This document shows, one piece after another, positions 1 to 12,008 of a stretch of 64,000 nucleotides of DNA. A program made the position numbers and the translations under genes. The first letter of the stretch is position 1. Each line of letters begins with the position of its first letter. The stretch spans positions 13,958,501 to 14,022,500 of the forward strand of contig OZ059899.1 of NCBI GenBank assembly GCA_964057225.1, written 5' to 3'. Below the pieces are notes generated by a model. That model did no database searches and was not told the origin of the DNA. It was given only the letters and a program-made list of their open reading frames with translations. The DNA comes from Auanema rhodensis. Its lineage: Eukaryota > Nematoda > Chromadorea > Rhabditida > Rhabditidae.

Positions 1-147
1 GTTGCAGCAGTAGTTGGTGGTATAGCTATTGGCGGCCCAGTTGGAATTGCCGCAGGCTCCACCTTAGCCGGGATTACAGCCGCTGTAGGCGGAATATTTG
101 CGGGAATTTATGGAGGGAAGTGGCTCAAGAAATCTGCTTCTGAATAA
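1..147 (+). CDS. syx-17: syntaxin-17-like SNARE, C-terminal end only
   Basis: The frame is open from base 1 and ends at a TAA at 145-147, giving the last 48 residues of a protein cut by the window edge. The piece is a long Gly/Ala-rich hydrophobic hairpin (GGPVGIAAG, then LAGITAAVGGIFAGIYGGK) followed by a short basic and polar tail, WLKKSASE. A glycine-zipper double membrane segment of this kind at the extreme C-terminus is the hallmark of syntaxin-17, the autophagosomal Qa-SNARE, where it inserts into completed autophagosomes. The match rests on the pattern GGxxGGPxGxxAG...AGIxAAxGG. The SNARE helix itself lies outside the window, so another Gly-rich membrane protein remains possible. Confidence 0.5.
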   Translation, partial: VAAVVGGIAIGGPVGIAAGSTLAGITAAVGGIFAGIYGGKWLKKSASE

Positions 148-1733
148 GCTTTTGAATTTAAATTATTCCTGTCAATACTATTTCTAGTCCATCAAATTAC
201 GTGTCTTTTAACAGCTGTACATTTTTGTTTATACACTTGCTTACATGGGGTGTTCGCAATTAATCCAAGTCTAATTGCAAACTTATAAGGGTTTTTAATA
301 TATGTTTCAACACATTCCAAGCCTTAATTCATTTTTGTTTTAATGTCATAAGCATTTACTCATTTCCTGAAGAATTTTTCTATTAAATATGGAATCTATA
401 TAAATTTTGACTGAAATATATCATATAATTATCTAATCTTTTAATTCATTTCATTGTATTTTTCAAATAATAATCATTATGAAAACAAATTACCTTATCA
501 GGAATTTCCTTTGAGAATATAATCATCACTGCTTTCTGAAGTTGATTTAAGTAATAATCAATTATCTTTCTTTCAGAAGTAAAACTGTACGATTATATGA
601 AATTTACTTAATTTGGATGAAATAGATATTCAAAGTTTTTAATAGAATAAATATTGATGTTAATATTTTTCTATATGAAATCAGAATAATAATTGGTTAC
701 TGTATAACGGATAATCTAATTATACAAATATTTGTGAAATAAGCTGTAACTAATACTTCATAGCCACTTCCTCAAGTTGTTGTTATAGAAATAAATGGTT
801 GAACCTGAAGTATATGAATAATTTCTCAAATAATTGCATTTAGTTATACTAACTCTTTTGGATGAGATGAATATTCTTTTGATAGTGTCTTTATATGATA
901 TATTAAAAACTAAATTAAGTATAACTAGAGTAATGTAAGAACAGCCATTAGTTATTAATGGAACTTCGAATAAGACTAAGAAAATATTTTTTAAATTATA
1001 CTTAAATGGTCAATTACCCCGAGGAATGTTTACAAACATTGCTAATTGAAAAATAATGTTGATAAAAATTGGGTTTAGTGATATGCATATTGCCTGAAAA
1101 TCTCTTATACTCTTCCTTCTGTAGCAATATAATATCTACTTGAATTGATAAAGTTTTCAATATAGCACGATGAATATTCATATTATTATCAGAAATAATT
1201 GACTCTTTTTGCTTAATTGTCTTAACTATATTATAAATAGAAAATCCAATGATCTGAAAAAATATATATTATTAAAAAATTCCACATTTGGGTATCAGTT
1301 ATAGTTACTATCGAATTTATATTTCCAGACTTTCAAAATATAGCTACTCGAAAATTAAATACTCTGTTTAGTTTCAATTAAAACTTAAGTAAAACCGAGG
1401 AGCAAGCAGCATCTGCTCCACCTCTTTGAGGCTGCAAATTTAAATATTTAAATAAATTCATACTTGTAAAAGTTACTACTTGAATTGCGTACAAGTTCTT
1501 CATATTTAAATTTCTGTTTATAAAAAAAATAGAATAATATTATTTTTATTTGAAGTTCTTCAATTTCATCAAAATAAACTAACTATTTGTGATATTGTAC
1601 TGATTGAAGGAATTACTATCAGAAAAACCAACACAGTTGATAAATATGAAGTGGGAAAATAGCTGATTGATCTTGTCAACAAAAATTCAATATATTCTTC
1701 AGTTAACTGAAATAAATACATGAAAAACATTAA
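148..1733. other. AT-rich intergenic stretch
   Basis: About 1.6 kb of AT-rich sequence between the syntaxin-like gene end and the receptor fragment. It must hold the 3' UTR of the first gene. Further 3' exons of the minus-strand receptor may lie around 1400-1650, but I could not find exons with convincing frames. No RNA gene or ordered repeat was seen. Confidence 0.6.
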
Positions 1734-2372
1734 TTAATTATATTTAAAATTCACATTCAAACCAAGTTCAGTAATATCAAAATCGGGGAATGTAGCTAGC
1801 CAGCTAGAAACACCTAAAGAACCACTAAAAATAATTACAATACATCCATATATTGCATAAAAGAAATGTTTACTCTGAAATGAAGAAATAGTTGTTAGAA
1901 GTTGAGATGTTCGAGTATCAATCGCCTTTAGTATATGTGAAGGTTCTGAGACAATTCTCCAACGATACAAGAATGACATAGTTAATAAAGCTGTTTGGAA
2001 TCCAAATACAAAACCATACACAATAAATGTGTCTAAGCACGATAAGCTTCCATATCCTTCACAAAAATAATAATCATCAAAAAAAACTGGGTAAATTCTT
2101 CCATAAAATGACCATATAGACTCTTGTGTATATAATATTATCTAGAATTGTTTTATTTAAATTTTATTTTTTTATTAAAAATAAATTTTAAAAAGTGAAA
2201 TATTTCTTACACAATGAGCAAATGCAGTGTATTTGTATCCTTTTGATTCATTTGTTTTTGAAGCGAAAAAGATAAATATATTCAAAATTAACAACAGGAA
2301 CGACAGTAGGCTGACGATATCTTGAGAGGTATTGAAGAATGTAAGATCCGGAACGTCAGAGCTCCTTTCCAT
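1734..2372 (-). CDS. nematode serpentine (7TM) chemoreceptor, partial model
   Basis: Two minus-strand exons join in frame. The first (2211-2372) starts at an ATG, carries a hydrophobic helix (SLLSFLLLILNIFIFFAS) and ends at a GTAAGA donor after AHC. The second (1734-2141) follows a TTCTAG acceptor, reads YCEG-like loop sequence (FFDDYYFCEGYGSLSCLD), then a TM3-like helix ending in FLYRWRIVSE, and another helix around YAIYGCIVIIFSGSLG. The layout (short N-terminus, helix, loop with Cys before TM3, YRW after it) fits nematode str/srd-superfamily chemoreceptors, which act in sensory cilia. The exact family is not settled. The open frame stops at 1734 after about four helices, so either further exons lie downstream or the gene is decayed. 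Function beyond receptor-like is inference. Confidence 0.55.
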
Positions 2373-3447
2373 TTGTGAACGGTGATGAAAAGTGAAATAG
2401 ACTAGCCGGATTTTTCGAAAAACTTAGATATATTCTGACAACGTTAGTGTTCAAATTTATGTTTGAAGTTGTAATTATGCTGAATAAATAATACTAAAAC
2501 AATAAAATATCATATAACTACTATTACACATATAGGCAAAAAGAGTTGTGTTTATGTGGAAAAAAAGTTAGGTATAAATATGATCCATTTTAATTTTTTA
2601 AAATCAGAAATACAGCTGATACTGTAAAAACACATCACGAATTCCAAGAATGGTTAATTTGATGATAATAGTAAAAAAAAAATTAAAACAGATGAAACCC
2701 AAATTTTTATGAATATAAAATTAAAATTTCATTTTCTTAATTCTCATATCATACAGTTGGCTAGTTAATTTCTGATCAGCAAAGATTAATTGAGTAGAAG
2801 TATTAAAACTTTTAACTTTAATTTAAAACCTAAGTAAACTGAATAATAAAGAAATTTGTATGTATATTGATTTTTTTCGAATCTAAATCATAATAAATCA
2901 AAAAAGAAAAGCTAGATAAATGATTTTTTTTAAATTGTAGAAAAAAATGTTTTTATAGTTTGATAAGAAGAAAAAGTTTTTTATTCAAAACATTACAATT
3001 TATTATTTATAACTTTTTGAAGTAAACAGTACCAGAAATTTGGATAAGTTCAATTAAATTTTAATTTTTCATATTATATTTTGAATCTTCGACGCATATT
3101 CTGCATTTTCATCTTTATCGGCAAATTTGATTATTTGAATGAAATATTGTTGTACGGTATTACTTCTTAAATGTATAGAGTTTGGTTACTTTTGTAACTA
3201 ATAATAAGATATTTTTTATTTTTTAATGTAAAAAAACAATGTTTCTACCAGTCTTTATTCCCAATAATAATATATTTAGTTAAATAATATCTCTCTAATA
3301 CACCTTTCTATTAAACCGTTTAAACATGTAAAAATGAAGTTTTACAATTATTTTTCATGGAATTCATTGAATTCATAAATGGAAAGCTTTCAAGTGAATT
3401 AAACGATTTTGCCTGATGATTATGGGAATATTATTTGTTGGGCATGA
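2373..3447. other. AT-rich intergenic stretch
   Basis: About 1.1 kb of AT-rich DNA between the divergent end of the receptor gene and the 3' end of the AdoMetDC gene. It probably includes the receptor promoter near 2373-2600 and the AdoMetDC 3' UTR just below 3448. I see no coding or RNA signal. Confidence 0.6.
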
Positions 3448-5328
3448 TCAATCACTACGTGCTCCCTCATCTTCGTCACTTGAAGAATCGTAATTCTTGC
3501 GAACGAAGTTAGCATAGACAAGTGTCTCCGTCTGCAATTCATACATAAACTCATGAAATGGTTGTAACTGCTTTCTAACCTCGAGACGTACAAACTGCAA
3601 GTTGGTACGACGATATCCTGGAAGTTCACGATCCCATAATTGCTGCTGAGCATCTTTGCCTTTGACAGAAACATCATTAGCAAATACAGTCATGAGCAGC
3701 TTTCCAGGTCTATAAGCAAAACATATTTCATGTTTATTGTTTCTTTCATTTTAAATCATTATTTTCAAAAACAAAAAACATATGTTGATTATGATGTAAT
3801 TTACCTGAAAGTGTTGATAACTTTCTTTGTCTGTTTGTAAAGACACCAGCTATCTTGGTTTGTTTCGAAAGAAGCAAAAGAGAATGCTTTTTCGGGTGTT
3901 ACATGGATTGTGGCATATTGGTCTGAGTTTGTCTTATAGGCATTCATGCTGTAGCCACAAGGATCAAAAAGTTCGTCCTGAATTTCAAAGTCGGATGGCA
4001 TCAAGCGATCTATGCCGGATCGCTCAGTACATTCCTTAGCATCATCACAAGCTTCTCTTGTGAAAGTTTTCATCACATTTTCGTCCAGATCCGTCATGAG
4101 AATCTCCAAAGTGCTGTCCTAAACAGAATAATATTTTATAATTTCAATTCATATTGATTCAATTATATTATATTTCCAGCAATTATATCAATATGTATGA
4201 TGATTGAAATATTCCTTTCGATCACATCGAATACAATCAGCTTATTGGATTATATGTTTGAATGAACACGAATAACGCGTGAATATGAAACTTTTTGAAT
4301 AGAAGCCTCAACTTACAGCTGTTTTCTGTGGAAGTGGCTGTTGTTGAATGTGCATAGTATAGAGATACCAGCGATCTTGCTTCAAAGATCCCATACAATA
4401 TGCATGTCCACCTGAAAAGTTCAAGTTTCGATTGTGATTACATCAAAAAAAAAAGTTTGTTCATATTTCGCTTGCTTTCAAAACATTGATCTTATCTTTT
4501 TCTTCTCGTAGTATATTATTATCTTTAACTATTTGACAGTTGTTTGAATGAAAAAAAAAACGTGAGTGGGAGCATTCATAAAACAAAAATTTTGATACGA
4601 AATTTGGCTGACCTTTAATCTCATTTCAAACGAAATAAATTTGATATGAGTTGACATTTATCAACGAAATATAATATATTAATGTCTTTTTGATAAATGC
4701 TTATCTAAGTGATCAGAGTAAAAACGGATTAATTAGTATATTTTATGAAAAAATGATAAAAAAATTGCATACCATCGAAGAAAGAGTCCAAGTACTGAAC
4801 TTCAGAATCAAAATTATAATGCAATTCTGGTTGAAGTTCAGGTCTAAGGAAATTTTTTCTTGAATAATAGACACTAACGACCTGAAATATGGTTAGGTTT
4901 AGGAAGATTAAAATATTATTATCGAACCTTGTCAAGCTGAGCATACTGATCAGCCAATTTAAGAATGACTGGAAGAGCATCGAGAAGTCTTGTAGCTCCA
5001 CATGTCTTCATAATAAGTCGGTGATCAGATACAAACAAGCTGCTTTCACTAAAACAGAAAATAAGTAAGTTGAAAGCTAAGTTTTGATATACCTCAAAAC
5101 ATAGCTGTCAAGGTCTTGCTGATGAGAAGATTGAAGAATCTTGCATCTAGCAATATCTAGCATGGCATCAAGCTCATGTCTTGGAATATCACGAAGAGAA
5201 CAGTTTTCCAAGCCTTGGCTATTGTCGAACCATAACTCTAAGAGCTTCTCAGCTCCTTCAAAGAAGTATTCGTCGACTGAACTGGCCAACTCAGTCACAG
5301 CAGTTTGGGTAGCTATTTGAACGGACAT
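3448..5328 (-). CDS. smd-1: S-adenosylmethionine decarboxylase proenzyme
   Basis: Six exons (5093-5328, 4928-5048, 4773-4881, 4317-4411, 3805-4118, 3448-3709) join in frame to about 378 residues, slightly longer than the human enzyme. The enzyme makes decarboxylated AdoMet, the aminopropyl donor for spermidine and spermine synthesis in the cytosol. The whole family signature is visible in order: FFEGAEKLLE with the two active-site Glu; LSESSLFVS, where the proenzyme cleaves itself before Ser to form the pyruvoyl group; MKTCGATRLL with the catalytic Cys; the YYSRKNFLRP loop; GHAYCMG; DPCGYSMNA with the catalytic Ser; and TIHVTPE with the catalytic His. All key residues are intact, so it should be active. 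The start ATG at 5328 lies directly behind a TTCAG acceptor. The C-terminal tail is acidic and Ser-rich (SSSDEDEGARSD). The leader carries a short upstream ORF, described separately. Confidence 0.95.
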
Positions 5329-5375
5329 CTGAAGATTGAAATTAAAAATAAGGGTTCTGTAGATAGTTTACTTAC

Positions 5376-5543
5376 TGTTTTTCCTGTATTTTCTGCGAAA
5401 TGGAAGTTAATTATCAACTGAAGATCGGTAATACGATCAAGTTCGAATGTAGGTAATGTGTGTGATGTAAAACTCGGACCCGCTAAGGAGGACGAACGTG
5501 AAGGACGAGGATTTGGGTCTCAATATCTGGACCCATACAACCC
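5376..5543 (-). other. AdoMetDC 5' leader exon
   Basis: Upstream of the start codon there is an intron (5329-5375) with a GTAAGT donor and a TCTTCAG acceptor that abuts the ATG. The leader exon before it begins after a TTTTCAG at about 5544-5550, which could be a trans-splice or cis-splice acceptor. The exon holds only one ATG. Exon limits are inferred from splice consensus. Confidence 0.6.
5483..5536 (-). promoter_or_regulatory. upstream ORF in the AdoMetDC leader (17 codons)
   Basis: The only ATG in the leader exon opens a 17-codon frame, MGPDIETQILVLHVRPP, ending in TAG at 5483-5485. Its ATG is about 7 bases after the leader's TTTTCAG acceptor, so it would be the first AUG met by ribosomes. 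In mammals AdoMetDC mRNA carries a six-codon MAGDIS upstream ORF that stalls ribosomes when polyamines are high, and plant AdoMetDC mRNAs use another upstream ORF. The MGPDI opening loosely resembles MAGDI. A polyamine-sensing role here is inference. Confidence 0.5.
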
Positions 5544-5656
5544 TGAAAACAAACAAAATGTGAAACACGTTTTTATGAATTATTTTGTATGCAAGCATTA
5601 AATTTTTCCGAATGAACAAGCACAAAAATTTGTTTAAAAAAAAAACAAAAGTTTAT

Positions 5657-5739
5657 GTCATCCGCAGGATTCGAACCTGCGCCCTCCGGAGAGGACTGCG
5701 ACCTGAACGCAGCGCCTTAGACCACTCGGCCAGAATGAC
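5657..5739 (-). tRNA. tRNA-Leu (anticodon CAG)
   Basis: Class II tRNA of about 83 nt. The seven-base acceptor arms GTCATTC and GGATGAC pair (one G-T). The A box is TGGCCGAGTGG. The anticodon stem CTGCG/CGCAG encloses TTCAGGT, giving anticodon CAG. A variable arm (TCCTCTCCGGA) and a TPsiC arm GGTTCGAATCC follow. There is no intron. It sits about 110 bp upstream of the AdoMetDC leader, on the same strand. Confidence 0.95.
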
Positions 5740-8664
5740 TCTACTAAACGGCATAGAAGACATGGTAGACAAGCAAACCTCTTCTAGTCAGCGAAAACGA
5801 GCTTTGTAGTCTCCGCGATCTACTTTTGGTGGAATATCTTCTGCCCAAAGGAACAAACCACACGAGGAATGGGACCACGTGGGGGTAGAGAAATTAGCTT
5901 TGGTGTCTTTCAACAGCTGGATTTTGTCTGCTATTGACCTGAACAACAGTGGGATCAGAATAAGTTTGATATATCAGTGATTATACCAAGATGGGCTGCG
6001 TAGGGCTGTTAGATACCCTGTCACAGCTCCTCTAGTCGGTGAGTTAACAAGTAGAAAGTGAGACTATAGAAGCCTGAAAAGTAAGATTGTAAGTTGAAAA
6101 GTTCAGAGATCAAGAGATCAAACAAATCGGAGGAAATAGCAGAAAGACATGATGCATAATATGAAAGCTATGAAAATAAAATTTGATTATGAGATCAAAA
6201 ATGAATAAAAGTAGAATCGAGTTCTTGAATATATAATCAAGATATTCCAATCCCCCTGCATTATAGAAAAAGTTTAACATCAATCAAGCTGGTTAGCATG
6301 GAATTAAACGGAAAATGTTTCCAGCTCAGTTTAAGATTGAATGCTTTTTGAACATTTTTGAAAGGAAATTATCTTAAGGGGATGCTCTAATGAGCTTTGA
6401 AGATGACATGGGTTGGCTCCACATGAGTCGAAAACGAAAACTGAGCTATTGTTCAAAGAAATAGAGAAACATGATGAGGACATAAAAGATCTGATAATGG
6501 TGGAACTTGTGCTCTCTCGGAGAAAAATGTTTCTGAAATATCGTCTAAAACGGAAACACTTTAAAGCAACAACGAGAAAAAATGGGCGGGAGTATATCTA
6601 TCAAAGATAGAGAGAAAGAAAAATATACAGGGAGAGAGGGAATGAGCAAGGAACAGAGGAAGACAGAAAAAACAGAATAAATAAGGGCGTGCGAGCTAGA
6701 TATATGGATAGTGAGATAGAAGACAATATATATTGAAGAATTTCTGGGAATGGATTCGTATGGCTTCATCTCGTTCACGTAAGACTGGTAAAAGACAACA
6801 AGCTTCCATTTTTGATGAAACTTTTGGAAGAGAAGCAACATGAGAAGTCGCAAATGAATAAGTAGGTTAGGAGAGACAGGAGAGGCAATGAGGTGTAGGA
6901 AGAAGACATACCACTTTCAAATGAAACATGAAGTAAGAAAAAACAAAAAAAATGTTCTTTCATATGAAATAGAAACGGAAAATGGACGAAGAAGGAAAAA
7001 GCAGGAAAGCGAGGTAGAGCCAGAGAGATATATTGGAGAAGTTAGAGTGTGCGAAGGAAACATAATGAACGATAGGAGAGAAAGAGATAGAGAGAGAGAG
7101 AAAGAGAGAAAAGAAAAAGAAAAAAGAGAGAGAGAGAGCTCTTTTAAATAAGAAGAGACATGAATAGACATCTGATCGATTTAGCAGAGCACATTGGAAC
7201 TAGGAGAAGGGGAATACCCCCTTTCTCGGTTCCTATGCCATTCCCAGCATGTATTGCCTGTTGTGGAAACTACGTCACTTCATGCTACATCATAGCTCTA
7301 ACCCATTATTTTCTAAGAAGCATTATATCCATTTCTATATTATCAGCTTCTTAACATCTTTGAGATTTTCTGGGGTACTACATCTCCTATTCTGATTCTA
7401 TCTTTTGATTCGTTTTTTACTTCCCTTCGAGACACAAGCATGTATAATCATATATGTATGTATGACAAGACAAATGAGAAAAAAAATAGAGGTTGGATAA
7501 GAGAGGGATAGGGAACAGACCAAGAAAAAGGAGAAAGAACGAAGAGCGTTCGCCAAAAAACAGCTGTAAGCTTGGCTCTTTTTCGTTCCTCCTTCTCTTT
7601 CTCACAAGCGAATGTTCATTCGTGGCATATTGGCTGTTTTGCTCATTTTTCTCCCATTTTTTTGCTTTTTCGCTTGTTCTTGAGCTTTTCATGTTCCACC
7701 ACGTCAAAACTTATGTATTTTGGTAGTCTCTCTCCCTCTCTATCTCTATCTCTCTCTATCTTGATGGCCAATGTGCAACAACATGCACAAAAAGAGAATG
7801 ACATATACAATATAGAAAATAGTTGTATGGAAAAATCGGATGAAAAGAAACTTTCAGTTATGATGGAGCGAAAATACTCAGAAACGATAATGGGTAATGA
7901 AAGAATGGTAAGATAAAACTTGAGCACACGTGAGGGTTTGGTGATATCATCTAGGCTTGACTTGATTACACAATACGGCCGTCACATTATCGTTATTGTC
8001 TGAGTATGTCAACCACGTCAAAGGTTTCAGAAGATGACAAAAAAAAACTTTTGAAGATCATTTGACTCACAGACGTCATATCTCTAGAATACATAACAAT
8101 AACTGGTAAAGAAGTGAGAGAGAGAGAGAGAGAAAGAGAAAAAAACGAGAAAAATCTCTGTCAGTTGGCAAATATCAGCTGTTTTGTGAACAACTACAAC
8201 AAAATAATTTAAAATTTGAAACACATTCATTGTCTATCCAACTGGAAAAAAAATGAAATTTTAAAAATGTATTTGTAAAAATGGCTTAATCGGTCTGGAC
8301 ATGTATTCTTGCCGACCCTGTCTCTCGTCTATAACAAAAAAAGTCGGAAAACAACTAAGCTGGATAGTTTATCCGACGAAGACATGTTGATTACGATGGC
8401 TTCAGCCTTGGAGATAAGCTTGTAGTAGGTCTGTTGTGTTTTCAAAATGGTAGAAAGCTGGCAAAAGGAATGTGGAAGAGGGAACGAAGGAAAAATGGAT
8501 AGCGAATCCGAAACTGACGGAACATGTATGTTTATTTGGTTCAAAACGACTTTGTTCTTGTGATTGTGGCTACTGAAAGGAGGTAGATGGGGTATAGAAT
8601 TCGTGAACATACTCTTAGCAAAAGTAATAAATTGAAAAAATAGAATGTTAGATGGAGTGCATTA
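5740..8664. other. purine-rich spacer, no gene found
   Basis: The part nearest the tRNA (5740-6100) is less AT-rich and has an E-box CACGTG at 5876-5881. It may belong to the AdoMetDC promoter. From about 6400 to 8640 the + strand is rich in purines, with GA runs at about 7079-7138 and 8117-8144. Open frames here are low-complexity Arg/Glu/Lys or Ser/Leu products of those runs on one strand or the other and lack splice context, so I do not call them genes. Confidence 0.5.
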
Positions 8665-8672
8665 CTCTCTCC

Positions 8673-8758
<86 letters not shown>
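8665..8758. repeat. (CT)n microsatellite
   Basis: About 94 bp of almost pure CT dinucleotides on the + strand. It is the first pyrimidine-on-plus tract after several kilobases with purines on plus. Confidence 0.95.
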
Positions 8759-11700
8759 AATGATTCAATTTTCTGTTTGAAAGTATGAGAATTTCACGTT
8801 CAAAAATTGCAAATGTGAGTCTAAAGCCATTTTTTTTTCAGAAAGTTGCTCATTGGGAAGTTGAAACGGCCTTTAGAGCTGCTCAACTCGAATATCTTAT
8901 CTCAAGGCTGAATGAACAGAAGACAAAAAAACTTCAAAAAGGCTGAAGAGAGAAAAGGGACAAGAGGGACTAATTGACTGGAACGCTAGAGAGGCAAGTA
9001 AAGCTGAGAAGTTTTCACCTGGTTTTTTAAAAATTCAATTGGACAGATCCATAAAAACTGCTCTGTTAGTGATGTCATGTTAAGCTTATCGAGAGAAGCT
9101 GCTTGATGTTCGTCAGCTAACGATTTCAGGAATAAATCGTCGATAAAAAAATAAGAAATATAAAGAGGCAGCGGATATTGAAAGTCTTGTTGAAGAGGAA
9201 GGAAGTAACATTGTGAGGCGGTAGTTTGTGGATAAGACAGCTACTGAGCTGCATCTGCTAGCAACTATCATCAGAAACTAGCATTTGAAAACAAAAACGT
9301 TTTGATAAAGAGTTAGATGTTGGTGTTCTCCAGAGAATAATCTGATAATAAGATTGAGCAAATCCAAAAATAGGACGACATCCATCGGCATAGATTGAAG
9401 ACGATGAGACGAAGAAATGATGATAGCGAGCAATGAGATGAGAAGCCGACATTTATATTCTCAGCTATTTTCTTTCAATCCAAACGACAGTAAGCAATTA
9501 GATAGAGAACTGAAATTAATGCTTTCATATTCGCTCTTATATTGGCTGTCAAAGTACAGACAACCAACAGATAACACCATGTAGGGTCATGATATGAGGA
9601 ATGATAAGCAAATACCAACGCAATTCAATTATGATTTTGCAATTGCAAAAAAAGTATTTCTTCATACTTTTATTGACATTTTACCTCCGGATTGCTTTTA
9701 AGGAGGAGTTGCTTTGATTAGATTTCCCACACAAATATCAACTAAATCTCATAAAATATATAATATTACTGTTATATACATGATATTGTGTTGTGAAAAG
9801 AATCTCTAGCTAAGTTATCTTAGAAGCAAGTGTAAACGTAGCGTACATGTTCAAATTTTTCGAATGTGCAAATAGAGTTCCTTGTAATTGATTTTGAACT
9901 AATTGAAAACATGTATACAGAGAGAAGCTTGGAATAATATAATACAATCCTTTGCTTGTAAACCAAACGATAGATAGAACTTTTAAGGTAGTTATAGGGT
10001 GAAGTATCAAAATGCGGTCGTAAACTTGAAACGTTTCAACAATTTCACTTGTCTTCGACAAGTAACGAGCGAAAATTAAGTTAGAAAATGGATTTCTATG
10101 GAAACTCATCCCACTTTTAACTCTCATAATTACCACATTGGGAATGGACTTTGATTAGCTGTGAGCTCGGCTCGCTTTCATCAGGTCTCTAAAAGTGAAA
10201 AGAAGGAAAAAACTAAGTTCGAGAACGAAAATCGAAGAAAATATGCTTATCTAGGGCAAAACCGGGTCTTTTAACTATACTGACAACGAATCCTAACACG
10301 TGAAAAGCACATTTTGACATAGATAACGTGTTCACCTTTCGTATCTGCCATGAATCAACGTAATAAATATTTAAAAAGCCACCAACCCGATGTTATATTT
10401 TTGATTTTCAATTTTAAAAACAAGGTATCAGTTTGTATTCAATGATTATTGTAACATTTCGTAGCAAAACATAAGTTGATAAGTGTCCAATAGACTGGCA
10501 CGATCGTGGTCATAGCTTCTAATCTAATAGCCAACATCAATAACCTGATATAACTGTCAAATGTTGACAATCACAAGATTAATTATAAATAATCACTTGT
10601 TATGAAATAATAATTGTGCTGGAAAGTTTCGGGAAAACAAACCATATTATTCTGTTTTATTTACAATATTCTCTCTTTCCATCTTCCTTCTCTCTTTTTT
10701 TGTATAGATCTTTGGCATTGAGTAACAAAAGCTGTTTGTCAGTTTGTCTCTGTTAATATAAATGAATGCTAGATCAAATGTGAGATATGAATCGCACTAT
10801 ATACCTTAGTTGTAGAATGAATAATGAATTCTTAACTTCAAATATAGAGAAATTTGACTCATATGGTATATCGTAATAGGAATCAATAGTTGTTTCTCAG
10901 CTGTAACTATGACAGATGTGTGGCACCAAGGTTATCTCTTCTAATACAATAGAAACGTATTTCTAAGTATTTGCGATTGAGACAAATCTTTTCACATGAA
11001 CTGCTGAAAGGAAGTCCTTCTTCATCGACATAATGTGCTGACACTTGAGAACTCATAAGGAAACTTTTTTCAATAACAATCTTCTAAAATTGCTTGTCAT
11101 GCTCATTTCCAAGACATTTATCTCATTTTATTCTGAATAATATACGAATGTTAAAGCAGTTTAGATTATGTTCCCTCATAGCTGTTTTACCAACAAAAAA
11201 AAATCTCTGTCTGAGCTTGCTTAATGTTCTAAATTTTCCCGTAATGATGCTGAACAGATTAGCGAAAAAACTGCGAATCGAACATTTTTTGAATAATAGA
11301 ATGAGACGCGCGAATTTAAGGATTAAATAGAATCGCTATAGAGAATAGACATAGAGCACCTTGCAGCTCAGAAAAAAATAAATTCTAGACCAATGGCAAT
11401 GCAGATTTAGTGGGAGGACAGGGGCCATATTATAAAATACTTAGGCTATCCTTTCTATTCATAATTAATATAGGAATAGTATTACATATCTTTGCCCACA
11501 TATTTTATTAACTTCTAAACTCAAACAAAACTAAACTTAACTTAAACTTTATACCTTGTTAATTTGAACCCTGACGTGGACACAACCTCACACCACGAGT
11601 GCACAGGCACAATAAAGACAGCACAATTAAAGGACTGCGCTGCCTTTAGTTTAAACGTCTCAGCTGGAATTTGTTGCCGCGCGCGGCAGCCGTTGTTTGT

Positions 11701-12000
11701 TTCTTTCCTTCTCTCCGGTTCCTCTCGCTATTTTCAATGGGCGTTTTTTATTGCTAGTTTTTAGTTGTAGCTCCTCCCCGTCGCATCAGTTTTTATGACT
11801 ATCTTTCCTGAAGGCCCAAAAAGACCATGTTGTTTTCTTTATTTAATTCCATTTGGCCATTCTCTTCCGAATTTCTTTTTTGGAAGTGAACAAGTAGCCA
11901 GTTGCCGCCTTTTTCATTTTTGAATTCGTTTGAAAGTGAACAAGTTGCTCGCTGCCTCCGATTTCATTGTGAATCTGTCAATAGCACGTAGCCTTGAAAT
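8759..12000. other. intergenic stretch with possible promoter at its end
   Basis: About 3.2 kb without a supported gene. An open minus-strand frame at 9810-10136 (108 codons) contains ETFQVYDRILILHPI and hydrophobic segments that recall the C-terminal half of some nematode serpentine receptors. With no splice partners it may be a receptor remnant or chance. From about 11560 the sequence becomes less AT-rich with a GCGCGCG run near 11680, probably the FKBP promoter. Confidence 0.4.
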
Positions 12001-12008
12001 GTTTCAGC

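Noticed and set aside
6545-7916. Several overlapping 60-114 codon frames on both strands
   Set aside because: They are low-complexity translations (RE/EK or SLSLSF) of GA and CT runs, without conserved motifs.
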